A stretch of DNA of 27,207 bases from an uncultured Blautia sp. (GTDB taxonomy: Bacteria; Bacillota; Clostridia; Lachnospirales; Lachnospiraceae), in assembly GCA_938028845.1 (NCBI GenBank), contig CALIZJ010000326.1, positions 1 to 27,207 of the forward strand. Reading direction: 5' to 3'. Below, piece after piece: positions 6,442 through 15,389 of this stretch. Both the position numbers and the translations under genes were made by a program. The notes under the pieces are model-generated. The model was not told the DNA's origin. It ran no database searches and saw only the letters and a list, made by a program, of their open reading frames with translations. Positions within the stretch are counted from its first letter, which is position 1; the number at the start of each line of letters is the position of its first letter.

Positions 6442-7605
6442 ATGACAAAAATTGATATTATCTCAGGATTTTTAGGAGCTGGAAAGACCACGCTGATCAA
6501 GAAACTTCTTAAAGAAGCTTTTCAGGATGAACAAGTGGTTTTAATTGAAAATGAATTTGGTGAGATCGGAATTGACGGTGGATTTTTAAAGGAAGCGGGG
6601 ATTGAGATCAGAGAAATGAATTCCGGCTGCATCTGCTGTTCTTTAGTTGGAGACTTTGGGACATCTTTAAAAGAGGTGATTTCCCAGTATCATCCGGACC
6701 GTATTTTAATCGAGCCATCCGGCGTAGGAAAGCTGTCCGATGTAATTAAGGCGGTACAGGCTGTGCAGGAGGAAACCGGACTTGTATTGAACAGCTATAC
6801 TACAGTGGTGGATGCGAAAAAATGCAAGATGTATATGAGGAATTTCGGAGAATTTTTTGACAACCAGGTGGAATATGCCGGTACGATCATCATGAGCCGC
6901 ACAGACATTGTAGATGAGGCAAAGGCCTTAGAGGCAATGGAGCTTTTAAGGGAGGTCAATAAAAAAGCAGCCATCATCACGACACCCATCAAAAATCTGG
7001 ATGGAAAGAAGCTGCTTGAGGTGATGGAACATCCGGTTTCTTTAGAGGAAGAATTAATGCAGGAGGAAATCTGCCCTGAGTGCGGCCATGTACATGGTCC
7101 TCACGACCATCATCATGATCATGAGGAAGGACATGAGCATCATCACGATCATGAGGAAGGGCATCATGAGCACCACCACGATCATGAGGAAGAGCATCAT
7201 GGCCACCATCATGACCATGACGGAGCACATCATCATCACGGAGAGGAAGGCCACCATCATGAACATCATCACGACCATGGCGAAACCTGCAGCTGCGGTC
7301 ATCACCATGAGCATGGCCATCACCACGCAGATGATGTCTTTACAAGCTGGGGCAAAGAGACTGTAAAGAAATACAGCAGGGAAGAACTGGAGAATATTTT
7401 AGAGAAGCTTTCAAAGACAGAGGAGTTTGGAACGATCCTTCGGGCAAAAGGAATGCTGCCTTCAGCAGACGGAACATGGATCTATTTTGATATGGTTCCG
7501 GAAGAAACACAGATCCGCGAAGGCGCTCCCGAATATACAGGGCGTCTCTGTGTAATCGGCGCAGAACTGAAAGAGGATAAACTTGCAGAATTGTTCGGGC
7601 TGTAA
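6442..7605 (+). CDS. COG0523 (CobW/YciC-type) GTPase, putative zinc/metal chaperone with His-rich insert
   Basis: 387 aa. A G3E-family P-loop GTPase with Walker A GFLGAGKTT (9-17), metal motif GCICC (62-66) and Walker-B/switch region IEPSGVGKLSDV. Between the GTPase domain and the C-terminal CobW domain lies an insert (about 211-296) with roughly 40 histidines in repeats of the type HHHDHEEG, plus the cysteine pairs CPEC and CSC. The base-recognition motif reads SRTD, not NKxD. Family members deliver Zn, Co or Ni to client proteins, hydrolysing GTP; the His-rich insert and CxCC motif indicate metal binding, while the particular metal is an inference. The next gene, 15 bases on, is a second COG0523 member, so the two probably work together. 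Confidence 0.88.
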   Translation: MTKIDIISGFLGAGKTTLIKKLLKEAFQDEQVVLIENEFGEIGIDGGFLKEAGIEIREMNSGCICCSLVGDFGTSLKEVISQYHPDRILIEPSGVGKLSDVIKAVQAVQEETGLVLNSYTTVVDAKKCKMYMRNFGEFFDNQVEYAGTIIMSRTDIVDEAKALEAMELLREVNKKAAIITTPIKNLDGKKLLEVMEHPVSLEEELMQEEICPECGHVHGPHDHHHDHEEGHEHHHDHEEGHHEHHHDHEEEHHGHHHDHDGAHHHHGEEGHHHEHHHDHGETCSCGHHHEHGHHHADDVFTSWGKETVKKYSREELENILEKLSKTEEFGTILRAKGMLPSADGTWIYFDMVPEETQIREGAPEYTGRLCVIGAELKEDKLAELFGL

Positions 7606-7620
7606 GAGGGGAGGATTTAT

Positions 7621-8571
7621 ATGGACGAGATCAGAGTTCCTATTTATTTTATTACAGGATTTCTGGAAAGCGGTAAGACGTCATTTTTAAACTTTACTCT
7701 TGCCCAGGATTATTTTTATATTGATGGAAAGACGCTTCTGATCCTCTGTGAAGAGGGAGAGGAAGAATACGATAAAGATGTGCTGCATATGAGCAATACA
7801 GTGGTAGAGATCATCGAAAATGAAGAAGATCTTACCCCTCAGCGCCTGGCGGCTATGGACATCATTCACCAGCCGGAGCGGGTTATTGTGGAATATAATG
7901 GAATGTGGCTTGCAAGCAAATTTGAAAAGATGGAAAAACCCCAGGGCTGGGGAATCGAGCAGCATATTACCTGTGTAGACGCCAGCACATTTCAGATGTA
8001 TATGGTAAATATGAAATCCATTTTCATGGATATGGTACGGGAAGCGGATATGGTAGTGTTTAACCGCTGTAAACCGGAGGATCCGCTGCCTTCTTACCGT
8101 AGAGGGATCAAGGTGGCAAACCAGAGAGCGGAGATCATTTTTGAAGACGAAGAGGGAGAGCTGGATGATATCTTTAAAGATGAAATGCCCTTTGATATCA
8201 ACGCACCTGTGATCGATATCCTTCCGGAAGATTATGGAATCTGGTTTGTGGATGCGATGGATCATCCGGATACCTATGTAGGAAAAACTGTGCGGTTTAA
8301 AGGAAGGGCCTTAAAGCCGCGGGGTATGGGAAGCAGATTTTTTGTGCCTGGGCGGACGGCTATGACCTGCTGTGCAGATGACACCACCTTTTTAGGCTAT
8401 GTGTGCAAAAGTGAAGCCGCTCCCGGACTGAAAGAAGGGCAATGGGTAGAAGTTACCGCAAAAGTAGCCTTTGAAAGAAGGATGGAATACCAGGGGGAAG
8501 GGATCGTACTCTATGCAGATAAAGTGGAGCCCTGTGAGAAGCTTTCAGAGGAGATGGTCTACTTTAACTGA
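7621..8571 (+). CDS. COG0523-like GTPase fused to a YcgQ/TIGR03943-type C-terminal domain
   Basis: 316 aa, ribosome site GAGGGGAGG, in an operon with the preceding COG0523 gene. Walker A is GFLESGKTS (13-21). The GTPase half is divergent: it has no CxCC motif, IVEYNG stands where IEPSG is usual, and the specificity loop reads FNRCKPED. From about residue 205 a different domain begins (DHPDTYVGKTVRFKGRAL, then VPGRTAMTCCADDTTFLGY and GQWVEVTAKV). It resembles the C-terminal OB-like domain of the YcgQ/TIGR03943 proteins that accompany YcgR permeases in metal-regulated Firmicute loci. The MTCCADD motif offers possible metal thiol ligands. Likely a partner or regulator of the first GTPase; its exact role is unknown. 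Confidence 0.75.
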   Translation: MDEIRVPIYFITGFLESGKTSFLNFTLAQDYFYIDGKTLLILCEEGEEEYDKDVLHMSNTVVEIIENEEDLTPQRLAAMDIIHQPERVIVEYNGMWLASKFEKMEKPQGWGIEQHITCVDASTFQMYMVNMKSIFMDMVREADMVVFNRCKPEDPLPSYRRGIKVANQRAEIIFEDEEGELDDIFKDEMPFDINAPVIDILPEDYGIWFVDAMDHPDTYVGKTVRFKGRALKPRGMGSRFFVPGRTAMTCCADDTTFLGYVCKSEAAPGLKEGQWVEVTAKVAFERRMEYQGEGIVLYADKVEPCEKLSEEMVYFN

Positions 8572-8620
8572 TACAGTCCCCATTTAAGAACATCGGATAG
8601 GCAGTGAAACGGAGATATAT

Positions 8621-9196
8621 ATGTATTTGATTGTTGGATTGGGAAATCCCGGAAAAAAATATGAAGGAACCCGGCATAACATGGGTTTCGACGTCATAGA
8701 TTATTTAATTGAAAAGCATAGCGTTCCCCAGGGGGGAGTCAAATTTAACGCCATGTATGGAAAAGGTCTGATCGCGGGAGAAAGGGTAGTTTTAATGAAG
8801 CCTCTTTCTTTTATGAACCTCAGCGGGGGACCTGTGAGAGATATGCTTAATTACTTTAAACTTGACCCGGAAACAGAGATGATCATAATCTATGATGATA
8901 TTGATCTGGACCCGGGGCAGCTCCGCATCCGTGTAAAGGGGAGCGCCGGAGGACACAATGGAATCAAGGATATCATCAGACAGCTTGGCACAGACAAGTT
9001 TCTGCGCATTAAAGTAGGCGTAGGGGCGAAGCCTAAGGACTGGGATCTGGCGGATCATGTGCTTGGCCGCTTTGTGGACAGCGAACGAAAACTTGTGGAT
9101 GAGGCGATAAAAAAAGCCGGCGACGCTGTGGAAAAGATATTGTCAGAGGGTGCGGATGCCGCTATGAATGAGTATAACAGAAAACAGGTGCCATAA
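8621..9196 (+). CDS. pth: Peptidyl-tRNA hydrolase
   Basis: 191 aa, normal for bacterial Pth. It recycles tRNAs by cleaving the ester bond of peptidyl-tRNAs that drop off the ribosome. Family signatures are all present: VGLGNPGKKYEGTRHNMGF with catalytic His19, MKPLSFMNLSGGPV, YDDIDLDPGQLRIRVKGSAG with the catalytic Asp, and GGHNGIKDI. The start has ribosome site CGGAGA. It begins 49 bases after the second COG0523 gene, and mfd follows after one base; the pth-mfd pair is a common Firmicute arrangement. Confidence 0.97.
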   Translation: MYLIVGLGNPGKKYEGTRHNMGFDVIDYLIEKHSVPQGGVKFNAMYGKGLIAGERVVLMKPLSFMNLSGGPVRDMLNYFKLDPETEMIIIYDDIDLDPGQLRIRVKGSAGGHNGIKDIIRQLGTDKFLRIKVGVGAKPKDWDLADHVLGRFVDSERKLVDEAIKKAGDAVEKILSEGADAAMNEYNRKQVP

Positions 9197-9197
9197 A

Positions 9198-12100
9198 ATG
9201 ATGAAAGCATTTTTGCAGCCTTTCCAGGAGCTGGCAGAGGCAGAAGAAATTTTAAAGTGTTTAAAAAAGAATAAAGGCGTCCTTCAGGTAAGCGGTTGTA
9301 TGGAATCCCAGAAAGCACATCTTATGTATGGGCTTTCCGGGATTTTTCCCCGCCGCCTGATCCTAGCGGAGGATGAGCGCAGGGCAAAAGCTATTTATGA
9401 GGACTATCGCTTTTACGATAAGAACGTTTGGTTTTATCCGGCAAAAGATCTGCTCTTTTTTCAGGCGGACATTCATGGAAATCTTTTGATCCGCCAGAGG
9501 ATGCAGGTGGTAAAAGCCCTTTTAGAGGAGAAAGAGCTTACCGTGGTCACAAGTGTGGACGGATGTATGGATTTTTTAGCACCTTTGGAGAAAATAAAAA
9601 ATTCACTTCTTACCTACCGGAACGACAGTGAACTGGATCTGGAAAAGCTGAAGGCCGCTCTTGTGGAAATGGGATATGAACGTGTAGGCCAGGTGGAAAT
9701 GCCAGGGCAGTTTTCCATCCGGGGAGGGATTGTGGATATCTATCCTCTCACAGAGGAGAATCCCTGGAGAATCGAGCTGTGGGGGGATGAGATTGATTCC
9801 ATCCGAAGCTTTGACGCCCAGAGTCAGCGCTCCCTGGAAAATCTGGAGGAGATCACTATTTATCCTGCAGTGGAGGAAACGGGAGGAAAAGAGAGAGTTT
9901 CCTTTCTGGAATATTTTCCAAAGGAGGACACTCTGGTCTTTCTGGATGAGCCCAACAGGCTTGAGGAAAACGGAAGGGCTGTGGAAGAGGAATTTTTACA
10001 GAGCCGTAAAAACAGAGAAGAAAAGGGATGCCAGACTCTATCCGAAGACTGGCTTTGCAGCTACGACGAATTGGTAAAAGAGCTGAACCAAAGAAATTGT
10101 GTCTCTGTCTGCTCTCTGGAGCAAAAACAGGCAGGCTGGAAGATTTCCGGCAGATTTCATCTTACCGTACGGTCTGTAAGTTCTTATAACAGCAGCTTTG
10201 AACTTTTAGTAAAGGATCTGCGCCAGTATAAACAGCAGGGGTATCAGATCGCCCTTTTGTGCGGTTCAAGGACAAGGGCCCAGCGGCTGGCAAAGGATCT
10301 GCAGGACGAGGGATTAAATGCCTTTTACGGGCAGGATTTTGACCGGCTGATCCAGCCTGGGGAGATCATGGTCGTTTACGGCCATGCGAAAAAAGGTTTT
10401 GAATATCCGCTGATAAAGTTTGCCGTAATGACAGAATCCGATATTTTCGGACAGGAACAGAAGAAAAGAAAGAAAAAGAAAAATTACAGCGGAAAAAGGA
10501 TACAGGACTTTTCCGAGCTTTCCATAGGCGATTTTGTAGTACATGAAAAGCACGGGCTTGGCATATACCGGGGAATCGAAAAAGTCGAGGTAGATAAGAT
10601 TGTAAAGGATTACATTAAGATCGAATACGCAGGAAAAAGCAACCTTTACATCCTGGCTACCCAGCTTGATGCCCTGCAGAAGTATTCCGGAGCTGATGCG
10701 GCGAAAGCGCCCAAGTTAAATAAACTGGGCGGACAGGAATGGAATAAGACGAAAAGCCGGGTAAAAGGGGCGGTGCAGAATATTGCAAAAGAACTGGTGG
10801 AGCTGTACGCTGTCCGCCAGGAAAAGGAAGGCTATGTCTGCGGACCGGATACAGTATGGCAAAAAGAATTTGAAGAAATGTTCCCTTATGAGGAGACGGA
10901 AGATCAGCTTGCCGCCATAGAGGATACCAAGCGGGATATGGAGAGCAAAAAAATAATGGACCGTCTTGTATGTGGTGATGTGGGTTATGGAAAGACGGAA
11001 GTGGCTCTCAGGGCGGCTTTTAAAGAGGTACAGGAAAGCCGTCAGGTGGTATATTTGGTGCCGACTACTATTCTTGCCCAGCAGCATTATAATACTTTTG
11101 TGCAGAGAATGAAGGAATTTCCCGTCCGTGTGGATCTTCTGTGCAGATTCCGTACTCCTGCCCAGCAGAAAAAGACCATAGAGGATCTGAAAAAAGGCCA
11201 GGTGGATGTGGTCATCGGAACCCACAGGGTGCTGTCCAAGGATGTGAAATTTAAGAACCTGGGCCTTTTGATCATTGACGAGGAACAGCGGTTCGGCGTA
11301 ACCCATAAAGAGAAGATCAAACAGTTAAAAAAAGATGTGGATGTGCTTACATTGACGGCGACCCCGATTCCAAGAACGCTTCATATGAGTCTTATCGGAA
11401 TCCGTGATATGAGCGTTTTAGAAGAGCCGCCTATAGACAGGGTACCCATTCAGACCTATGTGATGGAATACGATGAGGAGACCGTGCGGGAGGCCATTAA
11501 CAGGGAAATGCGCCGGGGAGGCCAGGTGTATTATGTATATAACCGGGTTACAGATATTGCGGAAGTGGCCCTCCGGATCGGAAAATTGGTTCCGGATGCC
11601 AGAGTGGGCTTTGCTCACGGGCAGATGAGCGAACGGGAGCTGGAACGGGTAATGTATGGATTTATTAACGGAGAGCTGGATGTACTGGTGTCCACCACGA
11701 TCATTGAGACCGGGCTTGATATTTCCAATGTAAATACCATGATCATACATGATTCCGACCGGTATGGACTTTCCCAGCTTTACCAGCTTCGGGGAAGGAT
11801 CGGCCGTTCAAACAGGACGGCATATGCTTTCCTGATGTATAGAAGGAATATGGTGCTTCGTGAGACCGCGGAGAAGCGTCTGTCAGCCATTCGGGAGTAT
11901 ACGGATTTGGGCAGCGGATTTAAGATCGCCATGCGTGATCTGGAGCTTCGCGGTGCCGGAAATCTTTTAGGCGCAGAGCAGCACGGGCATATGAATGCAG
12001 TGGGATATGATCTTTACTGCAAGATGCTTAGCGAGGCAGTCAAGGAGGCGAAGGGAATCCACACTATGGAAGATTTCGAGACTGCCATTGATTTAAATAT

Positions 12101-12521
12101 GGACGCTTTTATTCCGGACAGCTATATCAGCAATGAATTCCAGAAACTGGATATATATAAAAGGATTGCCGGCATAGAATCCCAGAAGGATTATGACGAT
12201 ATGCTGGAAGAGCTTCTGGACCGGTTCGGAGAGTTTCCTAAGGCTGTGGGAAATCTTCTGGCGATTGCCAGGTTAAAAGCCATGGCGCACCAGGCATATG
12301 TGACAGAGATCAAACAGCAGGGAAAGGATGTGCGGATCTCTTTATACGAAAAGGCAAGGATAAATCCTTCCGGAATCCCTGCGCTTATGCAGAAATACAG
12401 AAGAGGACTTCAGTTTAAGGCAGAACAGGAACCTAAATTTATCTTTACGCCCAATGGCAATCTCATAGACGCGCTTTCAGAGCTGATAAGTAGTCTTCTT
12501 GCCATGGTGGAAGAGACTTGA
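9198..12521 (+). CDS. mfd: Transcription-repair coupling factor (Mfd)
   Basis: About 1107 aa. A translocase that removes RNA polymerase stalled at DNA lesions and recruits UvrA for repair. Domains in order: UvrB-like N-terminal module (to about residue 330), RNA polymerase-interacting CarD-like domain near 435-510 (IGDFVVHEKHGLGIYRG), RecG-like helicase with Walker A GDVGYGKTEVALRAA near 590 and DEEQ box IIDEEQRFGV near 692, then the TRG motif with RGAGNLLG near 920 and a C-terminal regulatory domain. ATGs at 9198 and 9201 follow the pth stop almost directly. An in-frame ATG at 9168 would overlap pth by 29 bases and is less likely. No good ribosome site is visible, so coupling to pth translation is likely. 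Confidence 0.97.
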   Translation: MMKAFLQPFQELAEAEEILKCLKKNKGVLQVSGCMESQKAHLMYGLSGIFPRRLILAEDERRAKAIYEDYRFYDKNVWFYPAKDLLFFQADIHGNLLIRQRMQVVKALLEEKELTVVTSVDGCMDFLAPLEKIKNSLLTYRNDSELDLEKLKAALVEMGYERVGQVEMPGQFSIRGGIVDIYPLTEENPWRIELWGDEIDSIRSFDAQSQRSLENLEEITIYPAVEETGGKERVSFLEYFPKEDTLVFLDEPNRLEENGRAVEEEFLQSRKNREEKGCQTLSEDWLCSYDELVKELNQRNCVSVCSLEQKQAGWKISGRFHLTVRSVSSYNSSFELLVKDLRQYKQQGYQIALLCGSRTRAQRLAKDLQDEGLNAFYGQDFDRLIQPGEIMVVYGHAKKGFEYPLIKFAVMTESDIFGQEQKKRKKKKNYSGKRIQDFSELSIGDFVVHEKHGLGIYRGIEKVEVDKIVKDYIKIEYAGKSNLYILATQLDALQKYSGADAAKAPKLNKLGGQEWNKTKSRVKGAVQNIAKELVELYAVRQEKEGYVCGPDTVWQKEFEEMFPYEETEDQLAAIEDTKRDMESKKIMDRLVCGDVGYGKTEVALRAAFKEVQESRQVVYLVPTTILAQQHYNTFVQRMKEFPVRVDLLCRFRTPAQQKKTIEDLKKGQVDVVIGTHRVLSKDVKFKNLGLLIIDEEQRFGVTHKEKIKQLKKDVDVLTLTATPIPRTLHMSLIGIRDMSVLEEPPIDRVPIQTYVMEYDEETVREAINREMRRGGQVYYVYNRVTDIAEVALRIGKLVPDARVGFAHGQMSERELERVMYGFINGELDVLVSTTIIETGLDISNVNTMIIHDSDRYGLSQLYQLRGRIGRSNRTAYAFLMYRRNMVLRETAEKRLSAIREYTDLGSGFKIAMRDLELRGAGNLLGAEQHGHMNAVGYDLYCKMLSEAVKEAKGIHTMEDFETAIDLNMDAFIPDSYISNEFQKLDIYKRIAGIESQKDYDDMLEELLDRFGEFPKAVGNLLAIARLKAMAHQAYVTEIKQQGKDVRISLYEKARINPSGIPALMQKYRRGLQFKAEQEPKFIFTPNGNLIDALSELISSLLAMVEET

Positions 12522-12565
12522 TTTGTGGATTATATGTGAAAAATTTCCGATTTTACTGAATTTCC

Positions 12566-12594
12566 TTGCCCTTGGAACAAAAACAGTTTATACT
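12566..12594 (+). promoter_or_regulatory. Sigma-A promoter of the lipoprotein gene
   Basis: -35 TTGCCC (12566-12571), 17-base spacer, -10 TATACT (12589-12594), about 85 bases upstream of the start codon and downstream of mfd. Confidence 0.65.
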
Positions 12595-12680
12595 CATAAT
12601 AATGAGATTTAGGTGAGAAAGGGCAGATTGGCATAAATAAAAGCCGCTGGCATTTCTCATTATATATTATGGAGGAAGAA

Positions 12681-14018
12681 ATGAGAGAGATGGCAAAAAG
12701 AACAGCAGTAGCTGCGCTTATCGGAGTAACAGCGATGTCCATGCTTGCAGGCTGCGGTGAAGAAAATTTAGATGGAACAAAGACAGTAGCGACGGTAAAC
12801 GGAACAGAAATTCCATTAGGTATCGTAAGTCTGTCTGCGCGCCAGCAGCAGGCACAGACAGAGGCCTTTTATCTGAGTCTTATGGGCAGCTCAGGAGATA
12901 TCTGGGATACAGAAGCTGAGGAAGGCGTGACTTATGGAGAGCAGCTTGTAGACCAAGTCCTTGATGATGTGGAGCTTATGTATATTATGAGAGAAAAAGC
13001 TCCGGATTATGACGTGGAGGTCACAGAAGAAGACCAGGCTGCCATCGAGGAAGCAGCAGCGGCGTTTATGGAAGAAAACGATGAGGAGACGATCCAGGCG
13101 CTGGGCGTAGATGAAGAGATGGTTAAGACCTATCTGGAGTTAACGACCTACAGACAGAGAATTTATGATCCTGTGGTGGCGGATGTAGATACAGAGATGA
13201 ATGAGGAAGAGGTACAGCAGTCTTCCTTTACCTATGTAAGCATTAACTTCAGCGGCGAAGATCTTACAGAGGACGAAGTTCAGGAAAAGAAGGACCAGGC
13301 ACAGGATATTCTTGATAAGATGCTGGAGGATCCGTCTGCAGATATGGATGAGATCGCAAAGGAAAGCGACGATACCTATTCTGCATTGTCAGGTTCCTTT
13401 ACTACCAATGAAAGTGACAATGAAGAGGTAGGAGACACCACTTATCCGGACGAAGTGATCGAAGCTCTTCGTACTTTGGAGGACGGCGAAGTGTACGACA
13501 GCGTTGTGGAGACAGATACCAACTGCTATGTCCTTCGTTTGGATGAAAAGAATGACGAAGAAGCTACGGAATCTAAGAAAGAGTCCATTATCTCTACAAG
13601 AGAGAGCAATCTGTACCTGGAGACGACCCAGGGCTGGATGGAAGAAGCGGATATCACAGAGGATGAGGACGTACTCTCTACTCTGACAGTTAGCGATAAC
13701 CATAGCTTTACCCTCAAGACTGAGACAGAAGACACAGAGGCGGCAGAAACAGAAGAGAATACTTCTGAAACCGATACTGCACAGGAGGATACAGCCGAAA
13801 CAGAATCCACAGAAGAGGGCGCTGCCCAGGCAGATGAGTCCGGTTCTGAAACAGAAGAAACCACTGCCGGGGAAGAACAGACAGAGGATACTGCAGATAC
13901 TGCCGAGGAAGATGCAGCAGCGGAAGATACAGCAAATACTGAAACAGAGGAAGAAGCGTCAGAGACAGAGACATCTGAAGAAGAGACTTCCACAGATGCT
14001 TCCTCTGAGACAGAATGA
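12681..14018 (+). CDS. PrsA/SurA-like peptidyl-prolyl isomerase lipoprotein with long acidic tail
   Basis: 445 aa from ATG 12681, which has GGAGG (12671-12675) five bases upstream. An ATG at 12669 would overlap that site. A lipoprotein signal peptide ends in lipobox LAGC (22-25), so the protein is anchored outside the cytoplasmic membrane. A SurA-N-like helical part (begins VATVNGTEIPLGIVSL) and a parvulin-like part (about 190-300, TYVSINFSG to YVLRLDEKNDEE) suggest an extracytoplasmic foldase, though the isomerase core is divergent. After FTLK the last 98 or so residues are almost only Thr, Glu, Ser, Asp, Ala and Gly, with no Lys or Arg. Such a tail may bind cations or extend through the wall. 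The gene end lies very close to the ROK gene. Confidence 0.8.
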   Translation: MREMAKRTAVAALIGVTAMSMLAGCGEENLDGTKTVATVNGTEIPLGIVSLSARQQQAQTEAFYLSLMGSSGDIWDTEAEEGVTYGEQLVDQVLDDVELMYIMREKAPDYDVEVTEEDQAAIEEAAAAFMEENDEETIQALGVDEEMVKTYLELTTYRQRIYDPVVADVDTEMNEEEVQQSSFTYVSINFSGEDLTEDEVQEKKDQAQDILDKMLEDPSADMDEIAKESDDTYSALSGSFTTNESDNEEVGDTTYPDEVIEALRTLEDGEVYDSVVETDTNCYVLRLDEKNDEEATESKKESIISTRESNLYLETTQGWMEEADITEDEDVLSTLTVSDNHSFTLKTETEDTEAAETEENTSETDTAQEDTAETESTEEGAAQADESGSETEETTAGEEQTEDTADTAEEDAAAEDTANTETEEEASETETSEEETSTDASSETE

Positions 14019-14038
14019 TCGAACAGAGAGGAAAATTT

Positions 14039-15169
14039 ATGGGGCCGGAAAATCAATTGACGCGTGCGCAGATCAAGCGCCGGAACAGAAGCAATATTTA
14101 CCGCATGATTCTGGATGGTCATGGCGTTTCCCGCCAGGATATCGCACGTGTCCTTGATCTTTCTCTGCCTACAGTACAGAATAATTTAACGGATCTTATC
14201 CAGGAAGGACTTGTGCAAAAAACAGGCTTTCTGGGGGATACAGGGGGCAGGAAAGCATACACTTATGAGATTGTTCCTGATGCCCGCACAGCGATCGGCT
14301 TTGATATCACCAGGCATCATATAACGGCAGTGGCGGTAGATTTAAAAGGCGAGATTATGGGGCGTATCCGTATCCGTCATGATTTCGAGATGTCGGATGG
14401 GTATATGCAGAAGCTGGGAGAGATTGCCAGAGAGCTTCTCGAGGAGTCCGGGATAAAGGAAGATTCTGTCCTGGGTGCAGGCATAGGGATTCCGGGACTT
14501 ACCACGGAAGATAACCGTCAGGTCTTTTACGGACAGATTTTGGATTTTGAGGGAGCTGACTGCAGTGAGTTTTCCAGGTATATTCCCTTTCAGACGGCAC
14601 TGTTTAATGACGCCAAGGCGGCGGCTTTTGCAGAATTTCATTCCCACCCGGATATGAAAAGCGCTTTTTATATTATGTTAAGCAATAACGTAGGCGGCGC
14701 GGTCATCATAGACGGGCAGATATGGAGAGGCGGTAATCTCTGTGCAGCGGAGATCGGTCATCTTACCCTGGACCCAAATGGGCCCAAGTGTTACTGCGGC
14801 CAAAGGGGCTGTATGGATCTTTACTGTGCGGCTACTGTTTTAGACAGCCAGTATGAAGATAATCTGGAAAGCTTTTTTACCCATTTGAAAAATAAAGAGG
14901 AAAAAGCAGTTTCTTTATGGGAGACATACCTGGATCATCTTGCCAGAGCCATTAATACGGTACGGCTGCTTTTTGACTGCCCGATCATTCTGGGCGGTTA
15001 TGTGGGCGCGTATATGAATGATTACATCGATGACCTGCGCAGGCGTGTGGCAGAGCTGGATTCCTTCCGGAACTCTCCCTTGGAGGTGCGCTGCTGCAAG
15101 TACCGCAAAGAGGCGATTGCGGCAGGTGCGGCGCTGCATTTTATTACGGAATATATCGACAGCATATAA
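14039..15169 (+). CDS. ROK-family transcriptional regulator (NagC/XylR type)
   Basis: 376 aa from ATG 14039 with AGAGAGGA six bases upstream. An alternative ATG at 14015 overlaps the preceding stop as ATGA and would add eight residues. An N-terminal winged helix (about 5-65, with DIARVLDLSLPTVQNNLTDL) is followed by a ROK sugar-kinase fold: IGFDITRHHITAV, GIGIPGLTTED, NDAKAAAFAE and NNVGGAVI. The ROK zinc motif is CYCGQRGC (Cys251, 253, 258). The phosphate loop DITRHH lacks the DxGGT of active kinases, so a sugar-sensing repressor is more likely than a kinase. Possible targets are the isomerase and dehydrogenase genes downstream; that is inference. Confidence 0.9.
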   Translation: MGPENQLTRAQIKRRNRSNIYRMILDGHGVSRQDIARVLDLSLPTVQNNLTDLIQEGLVQKTGFLGDTGGRKAYTYEIVPDARTAIGFDITRHHITAVAVDLKGEIMGRIRIRHDFEMSDGYMQKLGEIARELLEESGIKEDSVLGAGIGIPGLTTEDNRQVFYGQILDFEGADCSEFSRYIPFQTALFNDAKAAAFAEFHSHPDMKSAFYIMLSNNVGGAVIIDGQIWRGGNLCAAEIGHLTLDPNGPKCYCGQRGCMDLYCAATVLDSQYEDNLESFFTHLKNKEEKAVSLWETYLDHLARAINTVRLLFDCPIILGGYVGAYMNDYIDDLRRRVAELDSFRNSPLEVRCCKYRKEAIAAGAALHFITEYIDSI

Positions 15170-15190
15170 AAAGAATACAAGGTGAAAGAT

Positions 15191-15238
15191 AACTGTCTGT
15201 ATAGCTGAAAGCAATTGGCTATGCAGGCAGTTTTTTTT
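15191..15238 (+). terminator. Rho-independent terminator after the ROK gene
   Basis: 15-bp stem (AACTGTCTGTATAGC / GCTATGCAGGCAGTT, two G-T wobbles) directly followed by eight Ts (15231-15238). Confidence 0.92.
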
Positions 15239-15333
15239 AAATATGGAAAAAGAAAGAATTATAGATATTCGGCGCAGCAACATTATGTTATTTTTCGTCA
15301 ATATCATTTGATGTAATCCTGCTTACCTTAGAA

Positions 15334-15339
15334 TATAAT
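15334..15339 (+). promoter_or_regulatory. -10 box upstream of the isomerase gene
   Basis: A perfect TATAAT about 50 bases before the start codon. The best -35 candidate, TTGATG (15308-15313), is 20 bases away, wider than normal, so this promoter may need an activator. Low certainty. Confidence 0.35.
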
Positions 15340-15389
15340 CAAAGAAGATAGATGTGCATATTGAGAATACAAGCAGGGAGGAATGAAAA

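Noticed and set aside
6173..6445. 90-codon open frame starting at TTG between the large hairpin and the first COG0523 gene
   Set aside because: No ribosome site, a very basic and irregular composition, overlap with the next start, and it runs through several inverted repeats; best seen as untranslated leader.
6989..7366. Long open frames rich in Met, Val or His in other frames across 6989-7366
   Set aside because: They are by-products of the CATCATGAC-type repeats that encode the His-rich insert; no ribosome sites.
13526..14122. 198-codon minus-strand open frame opposite the acidic tail
   Set aside because: Ser/Val-rich mirror of the Glu/Thr repeat codons; no ribosome site, and codon bias explains it.
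15191..15238. cre-like sequence TGAAAGCAATTGGCT
   Set aside because: It is the loop side of the ROK terminator and lacks the central CG of a cre site.
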